Made by a program: the position numbers and the translations under genes
Assembly: GCA_031290675.1 (NCBI GenBank)
Contig: JAITNC010000142.1
Location: 1-5,357 of the forward strand
Direction of reading: 5' to 3'
DNA from: Campylobacteraceae bacterium
GTDB taxonomy: Bacteria; Campylobacterota; Campylobacteria; Campylobacterales; Campylobacteraceae
DNA: 5,357 bases
Shown: positions 1-5,205 of the stretch, piece after piece
Layout: the number at the start of each line of letters is the position of its first letter
How positions within the stretch are numbered: position 1 is the first letter of the stretch
Notes under the pieces: generated by a model
The model's database searches: none
What the model saw: only the letters and a program-made list of their open reading frames with translations
Told to the model about the DNA's origin: nothing

Positions 1-246
1 GCAAAAATGGCTGGAGCGGTCTTGCTTGAGGCTTTTGACAGCGGTGTGGACTTTTTGATTGTGAGCGATATACGTACATTTTTTATGCTTGATACTTGTC
101 GCAAAGAGATAGAAAAAGCTGTCGGAAGGCCGATACCGCTCTATATACTCACACTACCGCAAGTCGTACTTATGGCACTCGGCGTTACGGATAAAAAAGT
201 ACTTGGATTTGATGGACATAAGGTCAAACCGACTATATTAGGGTGA
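1..246 (+). CDS. C-terminal fragment of an HdrB-like protein (5' end outside window)
   Basis: The frame is open from the first base (Ala-Lys-Met-Ala-Gly...) to a TGA at 244-246, so this is the last 81 residues of a longer gene; the ATG at position 7 is probably internal, since no ribosome binding site can precede it here. The fragment holds an alpha/beta segment with 'SGVDFLIVSD', then 'LDTCRKEIEK', then 'YILTLPQVVLMALG'. This follows the pattern of the second CCG domain of HdrB/SdhE-type proteins, in which a 'GAD.IVV.CP.C...LD' segment precedes a 'P..Y.TQL..LALG' segment. The usual CPxC cysteines are replaced here (SDIRTFF), and only one cysteine remains, about 31 residues after the first Met. 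Campylobacterota carry HdrB-like proteins with such degenerate C-termini, to my recollection. That it is a coding 3' end is fairly secure; the family is a moderate-confidence inference from a short piece, and its substrate is unknown. Confidence 0.6.
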   Translation, partial: AKMAGAVLLEAFDSGVDFLIVSDIRTFFMLDTCRKEIEKAVGRPIPLYILTLPQVVLMALGVTDKKVLGFDGHKVKPTILG

Positions 247-300
247 TGTTTCTTAATAGCTCGGTTTTTACAATTTTTAGCTTGTTATTTCGCACGCTAA

Positions 301-390
301 CTTCGTTGCAATTTCGCCACGCTCGCTCACGTACCTCAAGTACGCACCGCTCACGGGCTTCATTTGCGCCTCGTTACCCTGCAAAAAACT
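301..390. repeat. GC-rich palindromic intergenic repeat (candidate)
   Basis: This segment is markedly richer in G+C than its flanks. It centres on a hairpin, cgtac (330-334) / loop ctcaa / gtacg (340-344). The octamer cgctcacg occurs on both sides of that hairpin (324-331 and 348-355). Similar 'cgctcgctcacgta.ctcaagtacg' blocks are, from memory, common in intergenic DNA of several proteobacterial genomes, so this is likely one copy of a dispersed repeat. Boundaries are approximate because only one copy is in the window. Confidence 0.45.
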
Positions 391-432
391 AGCGCTAAAA
401 TCTTGTAAACTTGGTATCCACTAATACCCTCT

Positions 433-470
433 CCGTCATTGCGAGTTTGTACTCAAACGTGGCAATCCAG
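433..470 (+). repeat. Hairpin repeat copy A
   Basis: It reads ccgtcattgcgag...gtggcaatccag. An outer stem attgc (438-442) / gcaat (462-466) encloses an inner stem gtttg (445-449) / caaac (454-458) with loop tact. It belongs to the same family as the copies at 503-538, 628-663 and 783-821, and resembles the widespread 'gtcattgcgag...ggcaatcc' class of intergenic palindromes (recalled, not searched). Confidence 0.75.
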
Positions 471-502
471 TATTTTGCCTTTTTGCGCCACACAGCCCTT
501 TG

Positions 503-538
503 TGTCATTGTGAGGAGCGAAGCAGAGTGACAATCTCA
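503..538 (+). repeat. Hairpin repeat copy B (diverged loop)
   Basis: It begins gtcattgtgaggagcgaagc and ends gtgacaatctcag. The outer stem is attgt (507-511) / acaat (530-534). Compared with copy A, the last pair is T-A instead of C-G, so both sides changed together. The interior (gaggagcgaagcagag) is unlike copy A and holds only a tiny gc/gc stem. Confidence 0.65.
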
Positions 539-571
539 GCTCTACTTTTTACACAAAATCACTTAAATAAT

Positions 572-601
572 ATGAAATACATCACTACTTATTGGTATAA
601 T
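572..601 (+). promoter_or_regulatory. Candidate extended -10 promoter inside the fold-back element
   Basis: A perfect extended -10, TGGTATAAT (TGn at 593-595, TATAAT at 596-601), lies 18 bp after ATGAAA (572-577), which matches four of six bases of the -35 consensus. The surroundings are AT-rich. A transcript from here would run rightward through hairpin copies C and D toward rpsB, giving a leader of roughly 450 nt. This is motif evidence only; in Campylobacterota the -10 is the informative element and the -35 is weakly conserved. Confidence 0.35.
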
Positions 602-627
602 ATTTATTTTTTGTGCCACTACCATAT

Positions 628-663
628 GGATTGCCACGCTTGAGTACAAGCTCGCAATGACGG
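628..663 (-). repeat. Hairpin repeat copy C (inverted)
   Basis: On the minus strand it matches copy A over the whole length with two substitutions. The outer stem is attgc (630-634) / gcaat (654-658), and the inner stem is gcttg (638-642) / caagc (647-651). The two differences from copy A are the two partners of one base pair, so the stem is preserved (C-G here, T-A in copy A). Confidence 0.75.
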
Positions 664-782
664 GAGGTGGGTGAGAAGGAACACAGATGCTCACGCCTTT
701 GGCAGAGCCATGACAATGGAGGGGGTTGCGCCTCTGTATGACACAAAGGGGCGTGTGTGGTGCAAATTCTGCCATGTCAATA

Positions 783-821
783 CTGGATTGCCACGTATGA
801 ACGCGCAAACTCGCAATGCGG
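783..821 (-). repeat. Hairpin repeat copy D (inverted)
   Basis: On the minus strand it shares with copy A the ends cattgcgagtttg and cgtggcaatccagtatt. The outer stem attgc (787-791) / gcaat (813-817) is intact. The inner stem gtatg (795-799) / caaac (806-810) carries one A-A mismatch and a six-base loop. It forms the outer part of the right arm of the fold-back structure. Confidence 0.7.
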
Positions 822-827
822 AGAGAT

Positions 828-917
828 GACGCAATATATATGGCATTTATACCCTATTTTTCTTGTTAAGCTCTCATCGCCCAAAAAGAGGGGACGCAAT
901 ATATATGGCATTTATAC
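828..917. repeat. Perfect 25-bp direct repeat, two copies
   Basis: The copies are 828-852 and 893-917, identical over 25 bases beginning gacgcaatatatatggcatt and continuing tatac, with start-to-start spacing of 65 bp. The sequence after the two copies differs, so the duplication does not extend further right. The unit contains an ATATATAT core, so it could be a regulatory binding site or the footprint of a local duplication. Confidence 0.8.
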
Positions 918-1007
918 ACCAAACCCTTACGACCTTAAGCCCTCCTTAAACAAACTTTCTGTACAATTTATGCCCTAATCTCACACACACCAATTCTTAA
1001 AAAGGTT

Positions 1008-1042
1008 GCGGTTTGACCGCTAATGGGTGTGGAGGCAAAACC
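1008..1042 (+). promoter_or_regulatory. rpsB leader hairpin (possible S2 control region)
   Basis: Twelve bases before the rpsB Shine-Dalgarno region lies this candidate leader element. A five-pair stem gcggt (1008-1012) / accgc (1016-1020) with loop ttg can form; alternatively ggttt (1010-1014) can pair with aaacc (1038-1042), and the two pairings exclude each other. S2 represses its own mRNA through the rpsB leader in gammaproteobacteria; whether this short structure does the same here is unproven. Confidence 0.25.
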
Positions 1043-1064
1043 AAAATAAACACAGGAGAAGCTC

Positions 1065-2078
1065 ATGGTAACCATGAAAGACTTACTAGAATGCGGCGTG
1101 CACTTCGGGCACCAAACAAGAAGATGGAACCCAAAAATGAAAAAGTTCATTTTTGGCGAGAGAAAAAACATCTACATCATAGACCTTCAAAAGACTTTGA
1201 GGTATTTCAGATATACATACAACATCGTACGAGATGCGGCGGCTGAGGGCAAGACTATTCTTTTCGTCGGCACAAAAAAACAGGCTGTTGTAGCTATCAA
1301 AGAGGCGGCTGAGGGCTGCGGAATGCCATACGTAAATCACCGCTGGCTTGGCGGTATGATGACAAATTTTAACACCATAAGACAATCAATCCGCAAACTT
1401 GAAATCATAGAAGAGATGGAAAAAGACGGACAAATAGACCTTTTGACAAAAAAAGAAGCTTTGATGCTAAAACGCAAAAAAGAGAAACTTTTGGCGTATC
1501 TCGGCGGACTTAGAAACTTAAAAACATCGCCAGATATGGTCTTCGTCATAGACACAGTAAAAGAAAAGATAGCCGTACAAGAGGCAAACAGACTAAGAAT
1601 TCCCGTAGTAGCTCCGCTTGATACGAACTGCGACCCAGACGTTGTTGATTTTCCAATTCCGGGAAATGACGACGCTATCCGTTCAGTACAACTTTTCTGC
1701 AAAGAGATGTGCGAAGCTATCAACGAAGGCAAAGAGTTAAGAGCGCAAGACAATCCTGACGCTGACGCCCCTGAAGCAGCAACACCAAGAGAGAAAGAAG
1801 AGCTTTTGGAAGAGTTGAACGCAGAGGGCGACGAGCCGGATTTGAGTAAAGAGTTTGGCGTGAGCGAAGAGAAAAGCGAAGAAGAGAAACCAAAAAAAGT
1901 TTTCGCAAAAGCAAAAGAAGTAGTTGAAGCAGCCCCTGCAGAAGTGAGCGAAGAGGAAAAACCAAAAGTTAAAAAAGTCCTTAAAAAAGCTGATGAGGCT
2001 GTGAGCGAAGAGAAAAGCGAAGAAGAGAAACCAAAAAAAGCGGTAAGAAAACCAAAAGCGGCGAAAGAGGCAGAATAA
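1065..2078 (+). CDS. rpsB: 30S ribosomal protein S2 with long acidic/basic C-terminal tail
   Basis: S2 is a late-assembling protein of the small ribosomal subunit that sits between the head and body near S1. The start at ATG 1065 is set by AGGAG at 1054-1058 with six bases of spacing, and gives the usual epsilon N-terminus [20 protein letters not shown]; a second ATG at 1074 is internal. The core covers residues 1 to about 228 and contains the S2 signatures [15 protein letters not shown] (11-25), VGTKKQA (68-74), [11 protein letters not shown] (91-101) and [20 protein letters not shown] (191-210). The family is normally about 230-265 residues; this protein has 337 because of a 109-residue tail rich in Glu, Lys, Ala and Pro. 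The tail carries [13 protein letters not shown] twice (from residues 266 and 313) and a shorter version, [11 protein letters not shown], from 294. The tail is in frame, ends in TAA overlapping the tsf start, and shows no sign of frameshift. Identity of the core is essentially certain; a role for the tail is unknown. Confidence 0.98.
   Translation: MVTMKDLLECGVHFGHQTRRWNPKMKKFIFGERKNIYIIDLQKTLRYFRYTYNIVRDAAAEGKTILFVGTKKQAVVAIKEAAEGCGMPYVNHRWLGGMMTNFNTIRQSIRKLEIIEEMEKDGQIDLLTKKEALMLKRKKEKLLAYLGGLRNLKTSPDMVFVIDTVKEKIAVQEANRLRIPVVAPLDTNCDPDVVDFPIPGNDDAIRSVQLFCKEMCEAINEGKELRAQDNPDADAPEAATPREKEELLEELNAEGDEPDLSKEFGVSEEKSEEEKPKKVFAKAKEVVEAAPAEVSEEEKPKVKKVLKKADEAVSEEKSEEEKPKKAVRKPKAAKEAE
1860..2040 (+). 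repeat. Intragenic 40-bp exact repeat in the rpsB tail
   Basis: Forty identical bases occur at 1860-1899 and 2001-2040, starting gtgagcgaagagaaaagcga. A partial third copy starts at 1944 (gtgagcgaagaggaaaaacc). All three are in the same reading frame and 141 bp separates the starts of the identical copies. Perfect identity at the nucleotide level points to recent duplication or ongoing homogenisation rather than just amino-acid bias. Confidence 0.9.
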
Positions 2079-3148
2079 TGGCAGATATAAGCGCTAGTTT
2101 AGTTAAAGAACTAAGAGAGTTGAGCGGCGCAGGTATGATGGATTGTAAACACGCGCTCACAGAAACTAATGGCGATATAGACGCGGCTATTGACTTACTT
2201 CGTGAAAAAGGGCTTGGTAAAGCCGCCAAAAAAGCGGACAGACTTGCCAGCGAAGGGTTGATAAGCGTTGATGTATCGGGCGATTTCAGACAAGCTACTA
2301 TCAGCGAAGTAAACTCCGAAACTGATTTTGTCGCTAAAAATGAAAAATTTATAGAGATGACAAAAAACATCACTTCGCACATTCAGACAAACAAGATAGT
2401 TCATCTGGAAAAACTCCAAGAGAGTACGATAAGCGGTAAAAATTTCACCGAATATCTAAATTCGCAAATCGCTACTATCGGCGAAAATCTTGTCGTGCGC
2501 CGCTTTATAACGCTAAGCGCACAAGACGAAACAAGCGTAGTGAACGGTTATGTACACTCAAACGGACGTGTTGGAGTTATCTTGGGCGCAAAATGCAGCT
2601 CAAAAGAGATAGCGCTAAAAACGGCCGATTTGTTGAAAAATATAGCTATGCATGCGGCGGCTATGAAACCGTCATTTTTGTCATACAAAGAGCTTGGAGA
2701 GGAGTTTGCAGAGAAAGAGTTTATCGCTCTTAAAGCAAACATAGAAAAAGAGAACGAGGAAGCGAGAAGACTCAAAAAACTTGAGAAAAAGATACCTCTA
2801 TACGGCTCAAGAGCGCAAATAACCGATAAAGTTTTAGCGGAAGCCAAAGCCAAAATGGAAGCAGACTTGAAAGCTCAAGGTAAACCTGAAAAGATTTGGG
2901 ATAGAATCATTCCCGGACAGATTGATAGATTTATCGCTGACAATACGCAGCTTGACCAACAGTATGCGCTGCTCAGCCAGTTTTACGTTATGGACGAGAG
3001 CAAAAGTATCAAACAAGTCGTTGAGGAGCGAGCCAAAGAGCTTGGCGGTTCTATAGAACTTGTAGAGTACGTACGCTTTGAACTTGGCGAGGGACTTGAG
3101 AAAAAGAGCGATGATTTCGCGGCTGAAGTTGCGGCTCAATTAGGCTAA
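2078..3148 (+). CDS. tsf: Translation elongation factor Ts
   Basis: EF-Ts is the nucleotide exchange factor that releases GDP from EF-Tu so it can reload with GTP in the cytoplasm. The ATG at 2078 overlaps the rpsB stop (TAATG), with AGAGG at 2066-2070 as ribosome binding site, so translational coupling to rpsB is likely. Residues 1-60 form the N-terminal UBA-like helical domain (VKELRELSGAGMMDCKHAL, then LLREKGLGKAAKKADR). TDFVAKN at 82-88 is the motif that contacts EF-Tu and promotes exchange. The rest is the dimerisation core, ending with KPEKIWDRIIPGQ, ADNTQLDQQYALLSQFYVMD and GLEKKSDDFAAEVAAQLG. At 356 residues it matches, from memory, the larger EF-Ts of Campylobacter (about 357), longer than the E. 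coli protein (283). The C-terminal half matches the Campylobacter protein closely. It is the last gene of the operon, followed by a terminator. Confidence 0.98.
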   Translation: MADISASLVKELRELSGAGMMDCKHALTETNGDIDAAIDLLREKGLGKAAKKADRLASEGLISVDVSGDFRQATISEVNSETDFVAKNEKFIEMTKNITSHIQTNKIVHLEKLQESTISGKNFTEYLNSQIATIGENLVVRRFITLSAQDETSVVNGYVHSNGRVGVILGAKCSSKEIALKTADLLKNIAMHAAAMKPSFLSYKELGEEFAEKEFIALKANIEKENEEARRLKKLEKKIPLYGSRAQITDKVLAEAKAKMEADLKAQGKPEKIWDRIIPGQIDRFIADNTQLDQQYALLSQFYVMDESKSIKQVVEERAKELGGSIELVEYVRFELGEGLEKKSDDFAAEVAAQLG

Positions 3149-3165
3149 TAAACACTTAAAATTAT

Positions 3166-3195
3166 GGCGTACCCAAAATCGGGTGCGCCTTTTTC
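3166..3195 (+). terminator. Rho-independent terminator of rpsB-tsf
   Basis: A nine-pair stem ggcgtaccc (3166-3174) / gggtgcgcc (3181-3189), with one T-G wobble and loop aaaatc, is followed at once by five T residues (3190-3194). It begins 18 bases after the tsf stop and ends 16 to 20 bases before the next gene, so the ABC ATPase is either read through at low level or has a promoter within or near the terminator. Confidence 0.92.
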
Positions 3196-3203
3196 TTAAA
3201 CAT

Positions 3204-3208
3204 AGGAG
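3204..3208 (+). promoter_or_regulatory. Ribosome binding site favouring the second of two ATGs
   Basis: AGGAG sits two bases before ATG 3211 and five bases before ATG 3214. The usual spacing is about five to nine bases, so 3214 is the better start for the ABC ATPase. The two choices differ by a single Met. Confidence 0.7.
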
Positions 3209-3213
3209 AGATG

Positions 3214-3858
3214 ATGGCACTTTTACACGTAGAAAATCTCTCACACTCATTTGATTACCCACTTTTTCAAGAGATTAACTTTACGTTAGAGCCAAAACAA
3301 TCTATGGCAGTTACGGGTATGAGCGGCAGCGGAAAAAGCACCCTTTTACATATCGCCTCATCGCTTTTGAAACCAAACTTTGGCTCAGTTTTTATAGACG
3401 ATAAAGATATGTACAAACTGCCAAATAACGAGCTTGTGGGCATCAGACGCAGCGATATCGGCATCATTTTTCAATCACATTTTTTATTTAAGGGTTTTAG
3501 TTCAAAGGAAAACATTGAGCTCGGGGCTATATTGTCAGGCTCGGAGTTTGATGATGAGCTTGTGCAAAAACTTGGCATTTCACACGTGATGAGCAATAAA
3601 GTCGGCGACATCTCAGGCGGTCAGCAACAGAGAGTTTCTATCGCCAGAGTGCTTTCAAAAAAGCCCAAAATCATATTTGCGGACGAGCCTACGGGCAACC
3701 TTGACCACCAAACCGCAGATGAGGTTATGGGGATCTTGTATGATTATATTGAGAAAAACAACGGCGCACTTTTTTTGGTAACTCATGATTTGGAATTGGC
3801 CAATAAATGTGATATAGTTTATAGGTTGGAAGATTTGGAGTTAAAAACACTCCAGTAG
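3214..3858 (+). CDS. ABC transporter ATP-binding protein, LolD/FtsE/MacB-like
   Basis: This is a complete 214-residue ATPase subunit (215 if ATG 3211 is used). All motifs are intact, numbered from the second Met: Walker A GMSGSGKST at 35-43, Q-loop Q87, signature ISGGQQQR at 133-140, Walker B IIFADEP at 153-159, D-loop GNLD at 161-164 and H-loop H191. The combination SGGQQQR plus FADEPTGNLD marks the LolD/MacB/FtsE group of ATPases, which power lipoprotein release, mechanotransmission or cell-division hydrolase activation rather than classic import. No membrane partner is encoded nearby, so LolD or FtsE cannot be chosen. It follows the tsf terminator and precedes the acidic protein by 33 bp. 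In C. jejuni an ABC ATPase (Cj1180c) occupies the same place after tsf (recalled). Family assignment is firm; substrate is unknown. Confidence 0.93.
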   Translation: MALLHVENLSHSFDYPLFQEINFTLEPKQSMAVTGMSGSGKSTLLHIASSLLKPNFGSVFIDDKDMYKLPNNELVGIRRSDIGIIFQSHFLFKGFSSKENIELGAILSGSEFDDELVQKLGISHVMSNKVGDISGGQQQRVSIARVLSKKPKIIFADEPTGNLDHQTADEVMGILYDYIEKNNGALFLVTHDLELANKCDIVYRLEDLELKTLQ

Positions 3859-3891
3859 TAAAATATTATTTGTGAAATTTAGAGGTGATTT

Positions 3892-5205
3892 ATGCGTTTT
3901 TTGTTGATAAATACCAATCCCGCAGTTTCCAAGCTTGTAAATGCTAGCTTAGAGCGTATAGGGCATGAAGCGACGGAAATTGGTGATTATAACGGCTTAT
4001 CGCTTGATACTTACGTATTGGTTATCGTAGATAGCGACTCTTATAGACCCGAATACAAAGATGACTTGCTCTCTGTGAGCTTAGCGCCCTCTTTGATGTA
4101 TCTGAAAGCGCAGGACGACATCGTGCCGCAGGGTGTGACGTATGTGCTTAAAAAGCCTTTTTTACCTACGGATTTTATAGCTTTGCTGGTATCTATCCTC
4201 TACAAAACTCCCGAGCTCAAAAGATTTATCACTCCAGAAGCGGAGCAGTTTCAAGCAAGCCTGCTCAAGGATTATCCGCAGAGTGAGATGGTGGCAGCTG
4301 CTTCGATACAACCTGCTGTTGTTGAGACGACAAATAAACCTCCTGTTTTTGACATTCAAGAGTCGCAAGAACCTGCCGCTTCAAAAAAATTTGATATTTT
4401 TACAAATCTCTCAGAAGAGCTTAGCAAGCTTTATAACCACGATGGGAACGAGAAAGACGAACCGCCTTTGAGTGCACTTGCCACTGAAATCGATGATGTC
4501 CAACCAAAAACGCCCATCGAGCTACAAAACGATGTAAAACCTGCTTATGATATGGGATCGTTAAGCCTTGATGAGTTTATGTTTGGGCTTAAAAACGCTG
4601 AGGATGAGGTACAACCGCCACAATCTCAAGAGTCCAGCCAGCCGACAAACGCCAATGAAGTAGACGCAAAGATAGATTTTAATTTCAGCGTTTTTGACAA
4701 TGTAGGCGAAGAGACACCAAAACAAGAGCAAGAGAGCGCAAAAGACGAACCAAAAGCGCCGATAGAGATTGAAGATGAGAAGACGCAAGAAGAGCCTTCT
4801 GAAAAGGCAAATTTTACTTTTGGCGATTTGGCGAAAGAGTTCGACGACTTGCTGCAAACAAACAAAAATGACGAGAGCAAAGAGTGCGTTGAACCGACAT
4901 GCAAAAATGATGATGAAAATATTATCGAGGAAGAGATATTTATCAAGAAAGACGATACCCCGCAAGCGCCAAGCGAAGAGATACAAGAGTTTGATGAGAG
5001 GATAAGCGATTTGAGCGAAAGAGATATGGAAACAGCGCTGCAAAGCGGCGGAATGCTGCCTCAACCAAGCGAATTGGAAATTGTAAAAACAGAGATAGAA
5101 AATGTAGTCGCCCAGAGCATCCAAGGGGTGCTTCAAAGTCAGATATTGCGAGAGGTGTTCAAAGGGCTCAAGATGAACATCACTATCACATTTGAGGATA
5201 AATAA
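3892..5205 (+). CDS. Receiver-like N-terminus with long acidic tail; Cj1178c/HP0322-type protein
   Basis: The start at ATG 3892 has AGAGG (3881-3885) six bases upstream; the protein has 437 residues and no signal peptide or membrane helix. Residues 1 to about 103 have the alternating strand/helix pattern of a CheY-like receiver: MRFLLINTN at the start, YVLVIVDSDS at 41-50 with Asp47 in the phosphoacceptor strand, and VLKKPF at 85-90 as the conserved Lys-Pro loop. The acidic pair normally after strand 1 is replaced by INTN, so metal binding and phosphorylation are doubtful. Residues 110-367 are low-complexity, rich in Glu, Asp, Gln and Pro, broken by short Phe/Leu motifs. Residues 368-437 look folded again (helices, then MNITITFEDK). 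Position just upstream of gmk corresponds to the 'highly acidic' Cj1178c of C. jejuni and 'poly E-rich' HP0322 of H. pylori, as I remember them. Function is not established from sequence; a scaffold or regulator is plausible. Confidence 0.8.
   Translation: MRFLLINTNPAVSKLVNASLERIGHEATEIGDYNGLSLDTYVLVIVDSDSYRPEYKDDLLSVSLAPSLMYLKAQDDIVPQGVTYVLKKPFLPTDFIALLVSILYKTPELKRFITPEAEQFQASLLKDYPQSEMVAAASIQPAVVETTNKPPVFDIQESQEPAASKKFDIFTNLSEELSKLYNHDGNEKDEPPLSALATEIDDVQPKTPIELQNDVKPAYDMGSLSLDEFMFGLKNAEDEVQPPQSQESSQPTNANEVDAKIDFNFSVFDNVGEETPKQEQESAKDEPKAPIEIEDEKTQEEPSEKANFTFGDLAKEFDDLLQTNKNDESKECVEPTCKNDDENIIEEEIFIKKDDTPQAPSEEIQEFDERISDLSERDMETALQSGGMLPQPSELEIVKTEIENVVAQSIQGVLQSQILREVFKGLKMNITITFEDK

Larger units (their letters stand above)
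429..825. repeat. Imperfect fold-back (long inverted repeat) element
   Basis: The left arm (429-508) and right arm (738-825) are imperfect inverted copies of each other. Matching blocks in order from the outside are ctctccg (429-435) against cggagag (819-825), the hairpin repeat copies A and D, the extension ggcaatccagtatt (461-474) against 779-792, and a perfect 13-bp match ccctttgtgtcat (496-508) against 738-750. About 230 bp lies between the arms and includes hairpin copies B and C, which are also mutually inverted. No target-site duplication is evident at the ends. It could be a MITE-like insertion or two repeat arrays joined head to head. Confidence 0.55.
247..1064. other. Repeat-rich intergenic region, no credible gene
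   Basis: This is 818 bp between the HdrB-like stop and rpsB. Short open frames exist here (for example 757-978 on plus, 563-808 on minus), but they run straight through palindromic repeats, lack ribosome binding sites and encode no recognisable domain. The stretch instead holds a GC-rich palindromic segment (about 301-390), four hairpin repeats in two orientations (433-821), a 25-bp direct repeat (828-917) and the rpsB leader. There is no transposase fragment and no clear terminator for the upstream gene. Confidence 0.8.

Noticed and set aside
563..808. 81-residue open frame on the minus strand
   Set aside because: It runs through hairpin copy C and the right fold-back arm; it has no ribosome binding site or domain, and its sequence is what the palindromic repeats give when translated.
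841..860. Sigma-54 promoter suggested by tggcat in the direct repeat
   Set aside because: No TTGC-type -12 element lies at the required distance after either tggcat.
433..917. Possible CRISPR array
   Set aside because: Repeats are palindromic, occur in both orientations, differ in length and have uneven spacers; the 25-bp direct repeat has only two copies and no cas gene is near.
962..967. TACAAT as the rpsB -10 box
   Set aside because: It is well placed relative to rpsB, but there is no supporting -35 or TGn extension, so it cannot be told from AT-rich background.
757..978. 73-residue open frame on the plus strand
   Set aside because: It overlaps repeat copy D and both copies of the 25-bp repeat, has no recognisable domain, and lacks a convincing ribosome binding site.
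1337..1753. 138-residue minus-strand open frame opposite rpsB
   Set aside because: It lies entirely antisense to the well-conserved S2 core and has a Ser/Phe-rich composition typical of a reverse-complement shadow.
1749..2078. Frameshift or gene fusion producing the long S2 tail
   Set aside because: The frame is continuous, codon use stays similar, and the stop overlaps the tsf start in the usual operon manner; a native extended tail is the simpler explanation.
4561..5136. 191-residue minus-strand open frame opposite the acidic protein
   Set aside because: Its Leu/Phe/Cys-rich content is the complement of Glu/Lys/Asp codons in the acidic tail; an apparent membrane protein here is an artefact of composition.
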